The notes under the pieces were generated by a model. The model worked only from the letters and a program-made list of their open reading frames with translations, ran no database searches and was not told where the DNA came from. Both the position numbers and the translations under genes were made by a program. A DNA stretch of 32,119 bases from a bacterium (GTDB lineage: Bacteria; Verrucomicrobiota; Verrucomicrobiia; Limisphaerales; JAJXZI01), in contig JAJXZI010000146.1 of NCBI GenBank assembly GCA_021780115.1, positions 1 to 32,119 of the forward strand. The letters run 5' to 3'. Positions 24,390-32,119 of this stretch are shown here, in pieces; position 1 is the first letter of the stretch, and each line of letters opens with the position of its first letter.

Positions 24390-26960
24390 GTGAACCGCGT
24401 AGCGTCACGAAACCGATTCCCCATCAGCCTGAGGGTGACGGCTCTGCTCCTCGCGGCGGTCAGCCTCGGGTGGAGCGGCCAGGCCGCGGCTTGGGCAGCC
24501 AGCGCTGAGGCGGCGGCGCCCGGCGAGAGCACCCCAAACGGCGGATCGGCTGCCACCCAAAGCGATCTGTCGAGCGGCGGGACCGCTTCGGGGCCGCGGG
24601 TGGGCGAGTTGGGAGATTTGCAGCGGCTTTCGTTTAGCGGAGCGAAGACGTTTTCCGTGGCGGCGCTCCGGCTCGGGCTCCAGAGCACGGCTGACTTTGC
24701 CGAGGTGTCGCATCCGTTGGCGCCGCGAACGGAGTACTTGCAGGCCATCGAGCGCAAACTGCGCCGGGGCTACCAGCATCTCGGCTTTCCGGAGGTCCGG
24801 GTTGGCGCGCAGCCGGATACCAACGCCGGGTCGATCAGGGTCAACGTCGAGGAAGGTCCGCGTTACGTCTGTGGCCGGGTCAAGGTCGTCGGGGCCAGGC
24901 GGGCGCTGGCCAAAGCCATCGTGAAGCGGTTGACCGCGCCCAGTGACTCCAGTGCGGCGGCACAAGACGCCTTCCGCTTCGTGGACCAAGCGCCGGACGA
25001 GGCGTCAACGGACGAGTCCGAACCGCGGAAGCCTGGGGAAATCGCCGCACCTTGGGTCAAAGGCCAGCCGGCGCCTTTCTCGGATTACGATCGACGGTGG
25101 CTGGAGTGGCAAGTGGCCGACGAACTGCGCGCCCGGGGGCTGTTCTTCTCCGAGGTGGAACTGGTGATCGAGTGCGATGCCGCCGCCCACACCGCCGCCT
25201 TGAAAGTGGAAGTGCGGGCGGATGGACCGCGCCGGTATGTGAACCAGATTGAAATCACCGGCAACAAGAAAAACAGCCGGGAAGCGCTGCTCCGATATTT
25301 GGATGTGCGGCCGGGGATGGAGTTGACGCGCGAGCGGGTCGCCGGGATTGCGGATCGTCTTTGGCAGGCGGCGCGGTTTCTGGATTTCCACGTGACGGTC
25401 GGCGCGCCGGACGCCGCCCAACGGGTCGGCCTGCGCATCTCGGTGGTGGAATATGACCCGGCGCCGCCGGTGGATCGCGAGTTCTCCCCGTTACAACAAG
25501 CCCTGCTCAAGTCGCGGGAGTGGCTGGCGAAGTTGGACAAACGGCAGGAGGACCTCGTGGTGGGCGTCTCCGGTTATCCGACGGCATCCACCGGCCTCGA
25601 ATGGATCCTCTCACCTCGCGGTGAAGTGGCGGTGTTGGAAACAGGCGCCCAGGCCCGCTCGCCCCAAGAAGGTCCCGGCGGGTTCATCCTCAAACCGGGG
25701 TCGATCGGGCTTTACTCTCCGGCGCGAGCACGCAAGTGGGTGGTGCCTTGCCGCGGAGTTCAGCTCACAACCTTCGTCCGCGCGACGTCGTCGGCGGGCA
25801 GCGAAGGAAATCCCTTCAATCTGACCTTCGGCACGGGTTGGAACAGTGGGGACGAAGCGGCCAAAGTCCCGTCTTGCCTCGAATTGAATTTGTCCCCGGT
25901 GGTCTTTGTTCACTTGGCGGACATGAAAGACTTCACCCGCTGGTTCGACGGCGGCCTGCTGATTTGCAGCAACGCGACCTCGGTCGCGAAATCGGACGTC
26001 CGAACCGGTCGCATTTTGGAACTTTCCGCCCGCGGGAGGGAGAAATGGGACGTCGCGTTGCAGTTGCGATTCCAGCGGGGAACCTACCGGCGCCAGGCGA
26101 AATTGATCGCGCGGGCGGGGGCCAGGTTGGCCAACGCTTACCAGACCAACGCACCCCTCAGTTCGAGCCTGGGTTTTCTCACCGAGGCAACTCTCTGCTC
26201 CGACCTTCTGCCGCCCTTGCTCGGCACGAATGTGGCTGCGGCGACCTGGGAGCATCTGCCTGGGTTGCTGCACGCGCTGAGGTTTGCGGACCTGCTATTG
26301 CCCCTGGAGCAGTTGCGCGGCTCAGAGGGAACGCTGGCGGAGGACCACGAAGCATTCGTGGTGCCCGAGGGACAGGCCAAGGAGAGCAGTTCGTTGGCGT
26401 GGCTGGCGGTCTGGCTCCGACCCTTTGCCGATAAGCTGTTGCCCGCCCAGTCCTGGCCGGGGCTGCTGACGCGCGAGGCCGCCTTGGCGGTCCAGGGCAA
26501 GACCCAATACACGGCCCGGGCGCTCGAACGTATCTACAACGCGGCGGACACCGGCCCCCTCGGCTATTGGGCCGCCGCGCAGTTGCTGGCCCAGGCGCAC
26601 CAACCGGCGCTGGCGGCGACGTTCAGCGCCCGTGGCCTGGAGCGGCTTTCGACGGCCGACTTCCGCCGCGATTGCCAAGTGTTCTGGGACGACAAAAGCA
26701 TTCTCGGCCAATGCCTGGGAAAGTTCGCCACCGCCCTGCGAGACGTGCGGGAGGAAGACTGGCGCGGCGTGGCCGGTTCCCTGCCGCCGTACGTCGCCGC
26801 CTTCCTCCAGGACGCGGTGCGTTACTCGCGGGAGGCGAAGGGCCAATCGAGCCGCGCGGCGCTGGCACCGGCGCTGGATGCGCTTTGGGAGAACGGCCTT
26901 AGGCAAGAGGTGGCCGCGGCGCTCCGCGAGTTGAACCAAGGGGTCCCTCCTCACCATTGA
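24390..26960 (+). CDS. Secreted POTRA-repeat protein without a beta-barrel
   Basis: 856 residues from a GTG at 24390, chosen because AAGG lies nine bases upstream and a signal peptide follows at once (FPISLRVTALLLAAVSLGWSGQAAAWA). At least two and probably three POTRA-like units are visible: about 76-152 (LQRLSFSGAKTFSVAALRLGL to RVNVEEG), about 155-275 (RYVCGRVKVVGARRALAKAIV, with an acidic insert) and about 280-355 (RRYVNQIEITGNKKNSREAL). POTRA units usually precede the barrel of Omp85 proteins such as BamA and TamA and bind substrates. Here the remaining 500 residues look soluble: LTFGTGWNSG, ARGREKWDVALQLRF, then helical sequence to the end, with no terminal aromatic barrel strand. A periplasmic or surface adaptor is likely; the exact role is unknown. 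Confidence 0.72.
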   Translation: MNRVASRNRFPISLRVTALLLAAVSLGWSGQAAAWAASAEAAAPGESTPNGGSAATQSDLSSGGTASGPRVGELGDLQRLSFSGAKTFSVAALRLGLQSTADFAEVSHPLAPRTEYLQAIERKLRRGYQHLGFPEVRVGAQPDTNAGSIRVNVEEGPRYVCGRVKVVGARRALAKAIVKRLTAPSDSSAAAQDAFRFVDQAPDEASTDESEPRKPGEIAAPWVKGQPAPFSDYDRRWLEWQVADELRARGLFFSEVELVIECDAAAHTAALKVEVRADGPRRYVNQIEITGNKKNSREALLRYLDVRPGMELTRERVAGIADRLWQAARFLDFHVTVGAPDAAQRVGLRISVVEYDPAPPVDREFSPLQQALLKSREWLAKLDKRQEDLVVGVSGYPTASTGLEWILSPRGEVAVLETGAQARSPQEGPGGFILKPGSIGLYSPARARKWVVPCRGVQLTTFVRATSSAGSEGNPFNLTFGTGWNSGDEAAKVPSCLELNLSPVVFVHLADMKDFTRWFDGGLLICSNATSVAKSDVRTGRILELSARGREKWDVALQLRFQRGTYRRQAKLIARAGARLANAYQTNAPLSSSLGFLTEATLCSDLLPPLLGTNVAAATWEHLPGLLHALRFADLLLPLEQLRGSEGTLAEDHEAFVVPEGQAKESSSLAWLAVWLRPFADKLLPAQSWPGLLTREAALAVQGKTQYTARALERIYNAADTGPLGYWAAAQLLAQAHQPALAATFSARGLERLSTADFRRDCQVFWDDKSILGQCLGKFATALRDVREEDWRGVAGSLPPYVAAFLQDAVRYSREAKGQSSRAALAPALDALWENGLRQEVAAALRELNQGVPPHH

Positions 26961-27033
26961 CATTTCCGCGCGGCGGCTGGCCGCTTCCTGCCCGGCCCCG
27001 ACCGTTGCGCTTTCAATCCGCCGGCGCGGTTAA
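26961..27033. terminator. Convergent gap with GC-rich hairpins
   Basis: Between the POTRA gene and tmk, GCGGC-TG-GCCGC and CCGC-CGGC-GCGG followed by TTAAT could fold. Stems are short and U-runs poor, so this is only a possible termination zone. Confidence 0.25.
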
Positions 27034-27723
27034 TCAAATCATGAGTTGGAAACCGTCACTCCGCCCCGCCCCGCCGGGCGGCACCGGCGGCAGTAACGGG
27101 GTCACGATTTGCCACACCCGCTGGCTGATTGCGTCCACCGAGTCGGTGGCGTCGAGGATCTGGATCCGCTCCGGCTCAGCCGCCGCGACCGCCGCGTAGC
27201 CCTGTTCCACGCGCTCAAAGAAGCTGCGGTCCGCCTCTTCGAAGCGGTCGCGCACAAACGCCATCACGGCTTGGCGTGCCCGCCGGCGCTCTTCGCTCAG
27301 TTCCGGCGGGACCACAAACAGCAGCGTGTGCCGCGGCCGGGTGTCGCCGACCGCGAAGTCGATCACCGTCCGCACCAGGTCCAGGTCCAGTTGCCGGCCG
27401 TAGCCCTGGTAGGCCACGGTCGAGTCATGGAAGCGGTCGCACAGGACGATCTGGCCCGACGCCAGGGCGGGCTGGATGACTTCGCGCACGAGCTGGGCGC
27501 GGCTGGCGTTCATGAGCAGCAGCTCCGCTTCCGGCGTCATCAGGTCGTTGTCCCGGCTGTGCTTGAGGGTGTGGCGGATTTCCTCGCCGATCAGCGTGCC
27601 GCCCGGCTCGCGCAGGACGCACACCGGATAGCCCAGCCGGCGCAGCCGCTGCGCCAGCAGCGCGATTTGCGTGGATTTCCCGCTGCCTTCCGTGCCCTCG
27701 AAGGTGATGAACAAGCCCGTCAT
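27034..27723 (-). CDS. tmk: Thymidylate kinase
   Basis: 229 residues. The P-loop FEGTEGSGKST (8-18), the REPGGT motif, the LCDRFHDSTVAYQGYGR segment carrying the DR(Y/F/H) substrate motif, and the lid region EERRRARQAV identify dTMP kinase, which makes dTDP for DNA synthesis. The lid is Arg-rich, with no Arg next to the P-loop acidic position (TEGSG), which points to the E. coli-type arrangement. The ATG overlaps the TGA of the upstream DUF1573/cytochrome gene (27720-27723), so the two are translationally coupled. The C-terminal tail (PPVPPGGAGRSDGFQLMI) is Gly/Pro-rich and probably disordered. Confidence 0.95.
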   Translation of the reverse strand: MTGLFITFEGTEGSGKSTQIALLAQRLRRLGYPVCVLREPGGTLIGEEIRHTLKHSRDNDLMTPEAELLLMNASRAQLVREVIQPALASGQIVLCDRFHDSTVAYQGYGRQLDLDLVRTVIDFAVGDTRPRHTLLFVVPPELSEERRRARQAVMAFVRDRFEEADRSFFERVEQGYAAVAAAEPERIQILDATDSVDAISQRVWQIVTPLLPPVPPGGAGRSDGFQLMI

Positions 27724-28538
27724 GGAGTTGATCCGGTTAATGGCGGCCGTGGCCCACTTGGCGGCGCCATCGTGGTTGTGGCCCCGGACTTCTGAAAATC
27801 GCCGTTCAGATAGCGGACCAGCGAATCGACCTGGGCGTCGTCGAGCGGCCCGCCGTCGTCCTCGCCGAACGCGGGCATCAGTGTGCCGGCCTTGCCGTGC
27901 TGGATGAAGGCGCGCCAGATTTGTGGATCGTTATTGGTGTTGACCGTCCGCAGGTCGGGGACCATCGAGGCGCGGTGCGCCGCGTCGTGGCAGAGGCCGC
28001 ACACGGCCCCGTACAGCGCCCGGCCCTGCCGGCCGTAAGCGGGGGCGAGGTGGCAGCGGGCGCAGTCGTTCCGAAACACGGCCTGCCGGTCGGCGGCGGC
28101 GATCTCCTGATTGCGCACGCGGAGCATCTCCTCCGGGTCCGACTGCCGCGGCGCGGGAATGTTGATCTTCACGGAAAGAATCTGGTCGCCGGCGGAGGAA
28201 ACCACCGTGAGGGTCTTGAGCAGGATTCCGAATTTGCCCGCCAGGTCCATCGCGCCTTCGATGGTTCCGGAGCCGCCCGGTGGCAGCCGCCACGGCTGCG
28301 CCGGCAACCGGGCCACCGTGCAACCGCAGGAGGTCAGCACCTGGGTGACGACGACCTCGGCCCGCGACACGTTGGTCACGGAAAAAGTGAACGGCTGGTA
28401 GCGCTGGCCGGCGGGGACGCTGAACTCCTGGAACAGGCTGTCCCAGGCCAGCGTGGTGGCGGGAATCTGGCTGCGCACGGCCACGGGGAGGGCCATCACG
28501 ACCAGGAGCCAGCCGATTCGCAGGATGCCACGATTCAT
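27720..28538 (-). CDS. DUF1573 domain - cytochrome c fusion, exported
   Basis: 272 residues from the ATG at 28538. A signal peptide (LRIGWLLVVMALPVAVRSQ) is followed by a DUF1573 Ig-like domain (FTFSVTNVSRAEVVVTQVLTSCGCTV, with the family S-C-G-C) and a C-terminal cytochrome-like region containing two CxxCH haem sites, CARCH (near 158) and CGLCH (near 178), then a distal Met in LMPAFGED. DUF1573 domains with SCGC are common in Bacteroidota and Verrucomicrobiota exported proteins and may bind metal. The protein should sit in the periplasm and carry electrons; two haem motifs only about 20 residues apart are unusual for a single c-type fold. It overlaps tmk by four bases, with no evident functional link. 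Confidence 0.82.
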   Translation of the reverse strand: MNRGILRIGWLLVVMALPVAVRSQIPATTLAWDSLFQEFSVPAGQRYQPFTFSVTNVSRAEVVVTQVLTSCGCTVARLPAQPWRLPPGGSGTIEGAMDLAGKFGILLKTLTVVSSAGDQILSVKINIPAPRQSDPEEMLRVRNQEIAAADRQAVFRNDCARCHLAPAYGRQGRALYGAVCGLCHDAAHRASMVPDLRTVNTNNDPQIWRAFIQHGKAGTLMPAFGEDDGGPLDDAQVDSLVRYLNGDFQKSGATTTMAPPSGPRPPLTGSTP

Positions 28539-28874
28539 AGCGGAGAAGCACCGGGAAGCTAACGAGGTGTCGGGACGCGGGCGAGGAATTTCTGCCGCGA
28601 ACCCGTTGCCCGTCCAACGGGCGGCTTGACCTGGCCGGCTCAATTCACTACGGATAGCGCCCAACAACTCTATGACCTCTGTTGCTTTGTTCGCCGCCGG
28701 GATCCGGGCCTTCAGCGTTCCCCATCACCGTTCCGTCGGTTGCCTGATGATCCCGAGCCGCTTCCTGAGCGTTCGCGGCAGCGCCACCCGCCGTTGAATC
28801 CCCGGGCACGGCCGACACGAAACGCGGACGCAGCCGGCAGGGATGCAGATCGTCAGCATCGGTTCCAAAACACC
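28539..28874. promoter_or_regulatory. Divergent region between the cytochrome gene and the FucP-like porter
   Basis: 336 bases that must hold two promoters. The best plus-strand hexamer is TTGACC (28626-28631), with no good -10 seventeen bases later; the minus strand has TTAGCT shortly before the cytochrome gene. No dyad, riboswitch or small gene that I can defend is present, although the porter leader is long (over 200 bases). Confidence 0.35.
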
Positions 28875-30506
28875 ATGAGCACCGAAAAGAAAGGCATGTT
28901 CGTAACGGACGACGGCAAGAACGTGCTGTTCACGTTCGTCATCGTCAGTTCGCTGTTTCTCCTGTGGGGCTTCTGCAACGGGATGATTGACGTGATGGAC
29001 AAGCATTTTCAGGAGGAACTACACTTGAGCCTCTCGCAGTCCGCCTGGGTGCAATTCGCGCACTACCTGGGCTACTTCCTGATGTCGCTGCCGGCGGGAT
29101 GGCTGGCGACGCGGCTGGGCTACAAGGGCGGCATCATCGCCGGGCTGCTGCTGGTCGCGGTGGGCGGCTTCTGGTTCATCCCGGCCACGAAAATCGCGGC
29201 CTTCTGGGCCTTCTTGCTCGGCGTCTGTGTTATTGCCTCCGGCCTCACCTTCCTCGAAACAGTCGCCAACCCTTACACGACGGTATTGGGTGACCCGCGC
29301 TATGCCGCCACCCGCATCAATCTGGCCCAATCCTGCAACGGCATCGGCTGGATTCTGGGCCCGGTCGCCGGCGGGATGTTTTTCTACGCCAAAGACGCCG
29401 CCGGCAAGAGCACGGGCAGCCAGACGCTCTGGATTCCATACGCCGGCGTCGCGGTCGTGGTCATCCTCCTTGCCATCGTGTTTTTCTTTGCCCCGGTCCC
29501 CGACATCAAGACCGAGGATGACTACCATCTGGACGACTCGGAGGCTGCCGTCGAGGGGCCAGCCCGGCCTGTCCGCGAGGTGAAGCGCGGGCCAGTCTTT
29601 GTTTTGATGCTGCTGAACGCGGCGGTGCTGATCGGCATTTGCGGCATGATCCTGTGGGTGATTCTCTCGGCGCTAAACATCGGCCAGAATCTGGTGGGCT
29701 TGGCTTCCTCGATTCCCCACCCCTCCAGCCTGGCCATCACCGCCGAAAACGCGCTGCTGGTGTTGATCGTTACTGTCGCGGGTCTGGCTATCCTGCTCGT
29801 GGCGGCGGTGCTCATTCCGGCGGCCCGGAAGATTTCGCATCACAGCATTTGGTCGCATGAACACTTCTCGGGTGCCACGCTGGCCCAGTTTTTTTACGTC
29901 GCCGCGCAGGCCGGCATTTTCAGCTTCTTGATCAACTACATGACCTCCGAGCCGCCGCCCATTCCCGCCTCCTGGCAAACGGCCCTGACCCAGAACTGGT
30001 TCGAGACCGGCAAAGACGGCCTGCTCCACGTCAGCAATCAAGGCGCCTCCAATCTCGCGTCGTTGGGGTTTGTCTGCTTCCTGACGGGCCGCATCACCGG
30101 CGCGGCCCTGCTGAAAAAGTTTTCCGCCCACAAGATCCTGGGCCTCTATGGCGTCCTGAATGTGATCGTCACCTTCCTGGTTTTCTGCAAGCTGGGCTGG
30201 CTGTCGGTGGCGTGCGTCTTCCTGAGCTATTTTTTCATGTCGATCATGTTCCCGACCATCTTCGCGCTCGGCATTTTCGGCCTGGGTGTCCGGGCGAAAC
30301 GGGCCTCCGCTTTCATCGTCATGGGCATCATGGGCGGCGCCATCTTGCCCAAGTTGATGGGGGCCGTCGCCGACAAATACGGGATGTCCCGCGGGTTCAT
30401 CGTGCCGATGGTTTGCTTCGTCCTGATCGCCTTTTACGGCTACTACTGGCCCAAGCTAAGCCAAGCGGAGTCGTTGCACGGGGTGAGCGCCTCCGGTGGG
30501 CATTGA
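28875..30506 (+). CDS. fucP: FucP-family sugar:H+ symporter (major facilitator superfamily)
   Basis: 543 residues from the ATG at 28875. Twelve hydrophobic spans are visible. The first is FVIVSSLFLLWGFCNGMIDVMDKHFQEEL, which carries the FucP F-x-W-G-x-x-x-x-x-x-x-D pattern; QFAHYLGYFLMSLPAGWLATRLGYKGGI follows, then LTFLETVANPYTTVLG and the INLAQSCNGIGWILGP segment, both strongly conserved in FucP. Later ones include GRITGAALLKKFSAHKIL and IMFPTIFALGIFGLG. By family it imports L-fucose or a related hexose with a proton. It is about 100 residues longer than E. coli FucP, with extra sequence in the central loop and before span 8 (EPPPIPASWQTAL). No other sugar gene is adjacent, but the mutarotase lies 5 kb upstream. 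Confidence 0.88.
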   Translation: MSTEKKGMFVTDDGKNVLFTFVIVSSLFLLWGFCNGMIDVMDKHFQEELHLSLSQSAWVQFAHYLGYFLMSLPAGWLATRLGYKGGIIAGLLLVAVGGFWFIPATKIAAFWAFLLGVCVIASGLTFLETVANPYTTVLGDPRYAATRINLAQSCNGIGWILGPVAGGMFFYAKDAAGKSTGSQTLWIPYAGVAVVVILLAIVFFFAPVPDIKTEDDYHLDDSEAAVEGPARPVREVKRGPVFVLMLLNAAVLIGICGMILWVILSALNIGQNLVGLASSIPHPSSLAITAENALLVLIVTVAGLAILLVAAVLIPAARKISHHSIWSHEHFSGATLAQFFYVAAQAGIFSFLINYMTSEPPPIPASWQTALTQNWFETGKDGLLHVSNQGASNLASLGFVCFLTGRITGAALLKKFSAHKILGLYGVLNVIVTFLVFCKLGWLSVACVFLSYFFMSIMFPTIFALGIFGLGVRAKRASAFIVMGIMGGAILPKLMGAVADKYGMSRGFIVPMVCFVLIAFYGYYWPKLSQAESLHGVSASGGH

Positions 30507-30561
30507 TTCGAACGGCGGCATCGAAGGCCGGGACGGCATTTGCCGCGCCGGTCCGCCGGTG

Positions 30562-31173
30562 CTACTGGTAAATATCCACCAGGAACATCAGCGCCTCGCC
30601 CCGCCCGACGTTGACGATCGCGTGCGGCACGTCGGCGCGGTAGGTCGCCGAATCCGCGGGATTCAGCGTCTCGGCGTCGTCGCCCGACTCCACCCGGACC
30701 TGGCCCTTTTGGACCGTGAGGAACTCCCGGGTGCCCTGGAAGTGCGGCGCGCTGCGCAGCGCGCCGCCCGGCTCCAGTTGCACCTCATAGAACTCCACGT
30801 CTTTTTCCAGATTCAACGGCGAGAGCGTGCGGATGCGACAATGCTTGTCGGACCGATAATGGTAAGCCCGGTCGTCGGCGCGAATCACCGTCACCGACGA
30901 GGTTGCGCCGGGCATTTCCAGCAACTCGCCCAGGCCGAGTCCGAAGGCCTGCGCGATGCGCAGCGTCACGGCCAGCGTCGGGTTGGCCTGCTCACGCTCG
31001 ATCTGGCTGAGCATCGAGCGGCTCACCCCGCTCGCGTTGGCCAGGGCTTCGAGCGACCAGCCGCGCGTCCCCCGCAACTGTTTCACCCGGCCCCCCAGGT
31101 GGCGGTTGATGGCGTCGCCGGTCTCCGCGCCGGCCGGCGTGTTCTTTCGGGGCGGGCGTTGCTTGGTGGTCAT
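30562..31173 (-). CDS. XRE-family regulator with C-terminal cupin sensor domain
   Basis: 203 residues from the ATG at 31173. A basic N-terminal tail precedes a helix-turn-helix domain (about 25-80: VKQLRGTRGWSLEALANASGVSRSMLSQIE, with recognition helix SRSMLSQIE). A cupin domain follows (about 105-200: FYEVQLEPGGALRSAPHFQGTREFLTVQKGQVRVES, then GDSATYRADVPHAIVNVG). This architecture is that of HTH-cupin repressors or activators that sense small metabolites, often amino-acid-derived. It is divergent from tdh, and three phased repeats lie in the shared 147-base gap, so it probably controls tdh and itself. It converges on the fucP-like gene, 55 bases away. Confidence 0.9.
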   Translation of the reverse strand: MTTKQRPPRKNTPAGAETGDAINRHLGGRVKQLRGTRGWSLEALANASGVSRSMLSQIEREQANPTLAVTLRIAQAFGLGLGELLEMPGATSSVTVIRADDRAYHYRSDKHCRIRTLSPLNLEKDVEFYEVQLEPGGALRSAPHFQGTREFLTVQKGQVRVESGDDAETLNPADSATYRADVPHAIVNVGRGEALMFLVDIYQ

Positions 31174-31187
31174 AGGCCGTGTTCGAT

Positions 31188-31260
31188 ATACTGGAAAATG
31201 TTCTTGCATAACGGAGGCGACCGTTTATTATACCGGACAGCGCTTCCGTCATATTGGACA
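31188..31260. promoter_or_regulatory. Three helically phased repeats, probable operator of the XRE-cupin regulator
   Basis: ATACTGGAAA (31188-31197), ATACCGGACA (31230-31239) and ATATTGGACA (31251-31260) fit ATAYYGGAMA and start 42 and 21 bases apart, that is four and two helical turns, so all three face the same side. Each is followed by an imperfect inverted half (for example GGACA-TCC-TGTCC at 31256-31268). They flank and overlap the predicted -10 elements. Confidence 0.55.
31204..31232. promoter_or_regulatory. Overlapping divergent promoters for tdh and the regulator
   Basis: Plus strand: TTGCAT (31204-31209), 16 bases, TATTAT (31226-31231), driving tdh. Minus strand: a perfect TATAAT at 31232-31227 points toward the regulator gene but lacks a good -35. 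The two -10 elements share the same bases, so the directions should compete, and the middle repeat starts at 31230 inside them. Confidence 0.45.
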
Positions 31261-31320
31261 TCCTGTCCCGGGAGCGCAGCACTGGCAACACCTTTGGCGG
31301 AACCACCGCGAGACGAACCA

Positions 31321-32119
31321 TGAAAGCACTGGTCAAAAGAGAAGCGAAACCCGGCCTGTGGCTGGAAGACGTGCCCGAACCGAAGATCGGCATCAACGAC
31401 GTCCTGATCCGCGTGGATCGGACCGGCATCTGCGGCACGGACCTGCACATCTACAAGTGGGATGCGTGGGCGCAGGCGACGATTCCGGTGCCGATGGTGG
31501 TGGGCCATGAATTCGTCGGGGAGATCGTGGAGGTCGGCTCCAACGTGGTGGACTTTCGCCCCGGCGACGTTGTCAGCGCCGAGGGACACGTCGTCTGCGG
31601 CCGCTGCCGCAACTGCCTTGCCGGACGTCGCCATCTCTGCAAAGACACCCAGGGCATTGGCGTCAACCGCCCGGGCGCGTTTGCCGAATACATCTCGGTT
31701 CCCATGACCAATGTCTGGCACCACCAGAACGGCATCGACCGCGACGTGGCCGCCATCTTCGACCCCTTCGGCAACGCCGTTCACACGGCGCTTTCCTTCA
31801 ACGTGCTGGGCGAGGACGTGCTCATCACCGGCGCCGGCCCCATCGGCATCATGGCCGCGGGCATCGTCCAGCACGCCGGCGCGCGCTTCGTCGTCGTGAC
31901 CGACGTGAACGAGTATCGCCTCGGATTGGCGCGGCAGATGGGCGCAACGGTCGCGTGGAACGTGAAGAACGGCCAACTCCGCGACGTGCAGCAGCAGCTC
32001 GGCATGAAAGAAGGCTTCGATGTCGGGCTGGAAATGTCCGGCCACCCCGCGGCGTTCCGGGAGTTGATCGACAACATGGCCCACGGCGGCAAGATCGCGA
32101 TGCTCGGCATTCCGTCCGA
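31321..32119 (+). CDS. tdh: L-threonine 3-dehydrogenase, 3' end off the window
   Basis: 266 codons are present; E. coli Tdh has 341. Catalytic zinc residues C38 (GICGTD), H63 and E64 (VGHEFVG) and the structural zinc cysteines C93, C96, C99 and C107 fall at the same numbers as in E. coli Tdh. The DLHIYKW segment, [28 protein letters not shown] and the NAD-binding GAGPIG are all Tdh-typical. The enzyme oxidises L-threonine to 2-amino-3-ketobutyrate with NAD+; the ligase that normally follows (kbl) would lie beyond the edge. An XRE-cupin regulator is divergent, with a repeat operator between. Confidence 0.95.

Noticed and set aside
1..32119. CRISPR array, rRNA or intact tRNA
   Set aside because: No regularly spaced direct repeats, no rRNA-like conserved blocks and no complete cloverleaf were seen on either strand.

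Overview
The window is GC-rich, densely coded bacterial chromosome. It most resembles a member of the Verrucomicrobiota (Limisphaerales/Pedosphaera-like). That placement is an inference from the gene mix (a LolA-like protein next to Lon, a DUF1573-cytochrome fusion, a secreted glycosidase with a sugar mutarotase and a FucP-type porter) and from base composition; no rRNA or other taxonomic marker is present.

Layout, left to right. (1) 1-2969, minus: a large hybrid sensor kinase (GAF, four PAS, HisKA/HATPase, start of a receiver domain) that runs off the left edge. (2) 3259-6531, minus: a tight three-gene operon of a HemW/HemN-like radical SAM enzyme, a chorismate-lyase-like protein and a flavin-dependent halogenase-like oxidoreductase, possibly a small aromatic-metabolite pathway. 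(3) 6765-12465: a small lipoprotein (plus), then on the minus strand a tiny CxC membrane protein, Hsp20, Lon, a LolA-like outer-membrane protein (ATGA overlap with lon) and a membrane TPR protein. This reads as a proteostasis/envelope block. (4) 12.6-20.9 kb: an accessory island. It holds a decayed DDE transposase split by a complete 1000-bp IS1595-family element with terminal repeats and an 8-bp target duplication, a fused remnant resembling the start of a restriction-modification methylase, a ParD-type antitoxin with a PIN toxin, a 1779-residue protein joining a DEDD-type exonuclease, a Cys/His cluster, a RecQ helicase and a UvrD/Rep helicase, and a truncated, frameshifted PIN-like pseudogene. 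(5) 21.1-32.1 kb: carbohydrate and core genes. These are a secreted GH36-like glycosidase followed by an L-rhamnose/fucose mutarotase; a POTRA-repeat secreted protein; a DUF1573/cytochrome c protein overlapping thymidylate kinase; a FucP-family sugar/H+ symporter; an XRE-cupin regulator; and, divergent from it, L-threonine 3-dehydrogenase, which runs off the right edge.

Most likely novelty: the exonuclease-RecQ-UvrD single-chain helicase in a defence-type neighbourhood. Next come the radical SAM / chorismate-lyase-like / halogenase-like operon, and a set of three helically phased repeats between the XRE-cupin regulator and tdh that look like its operator.
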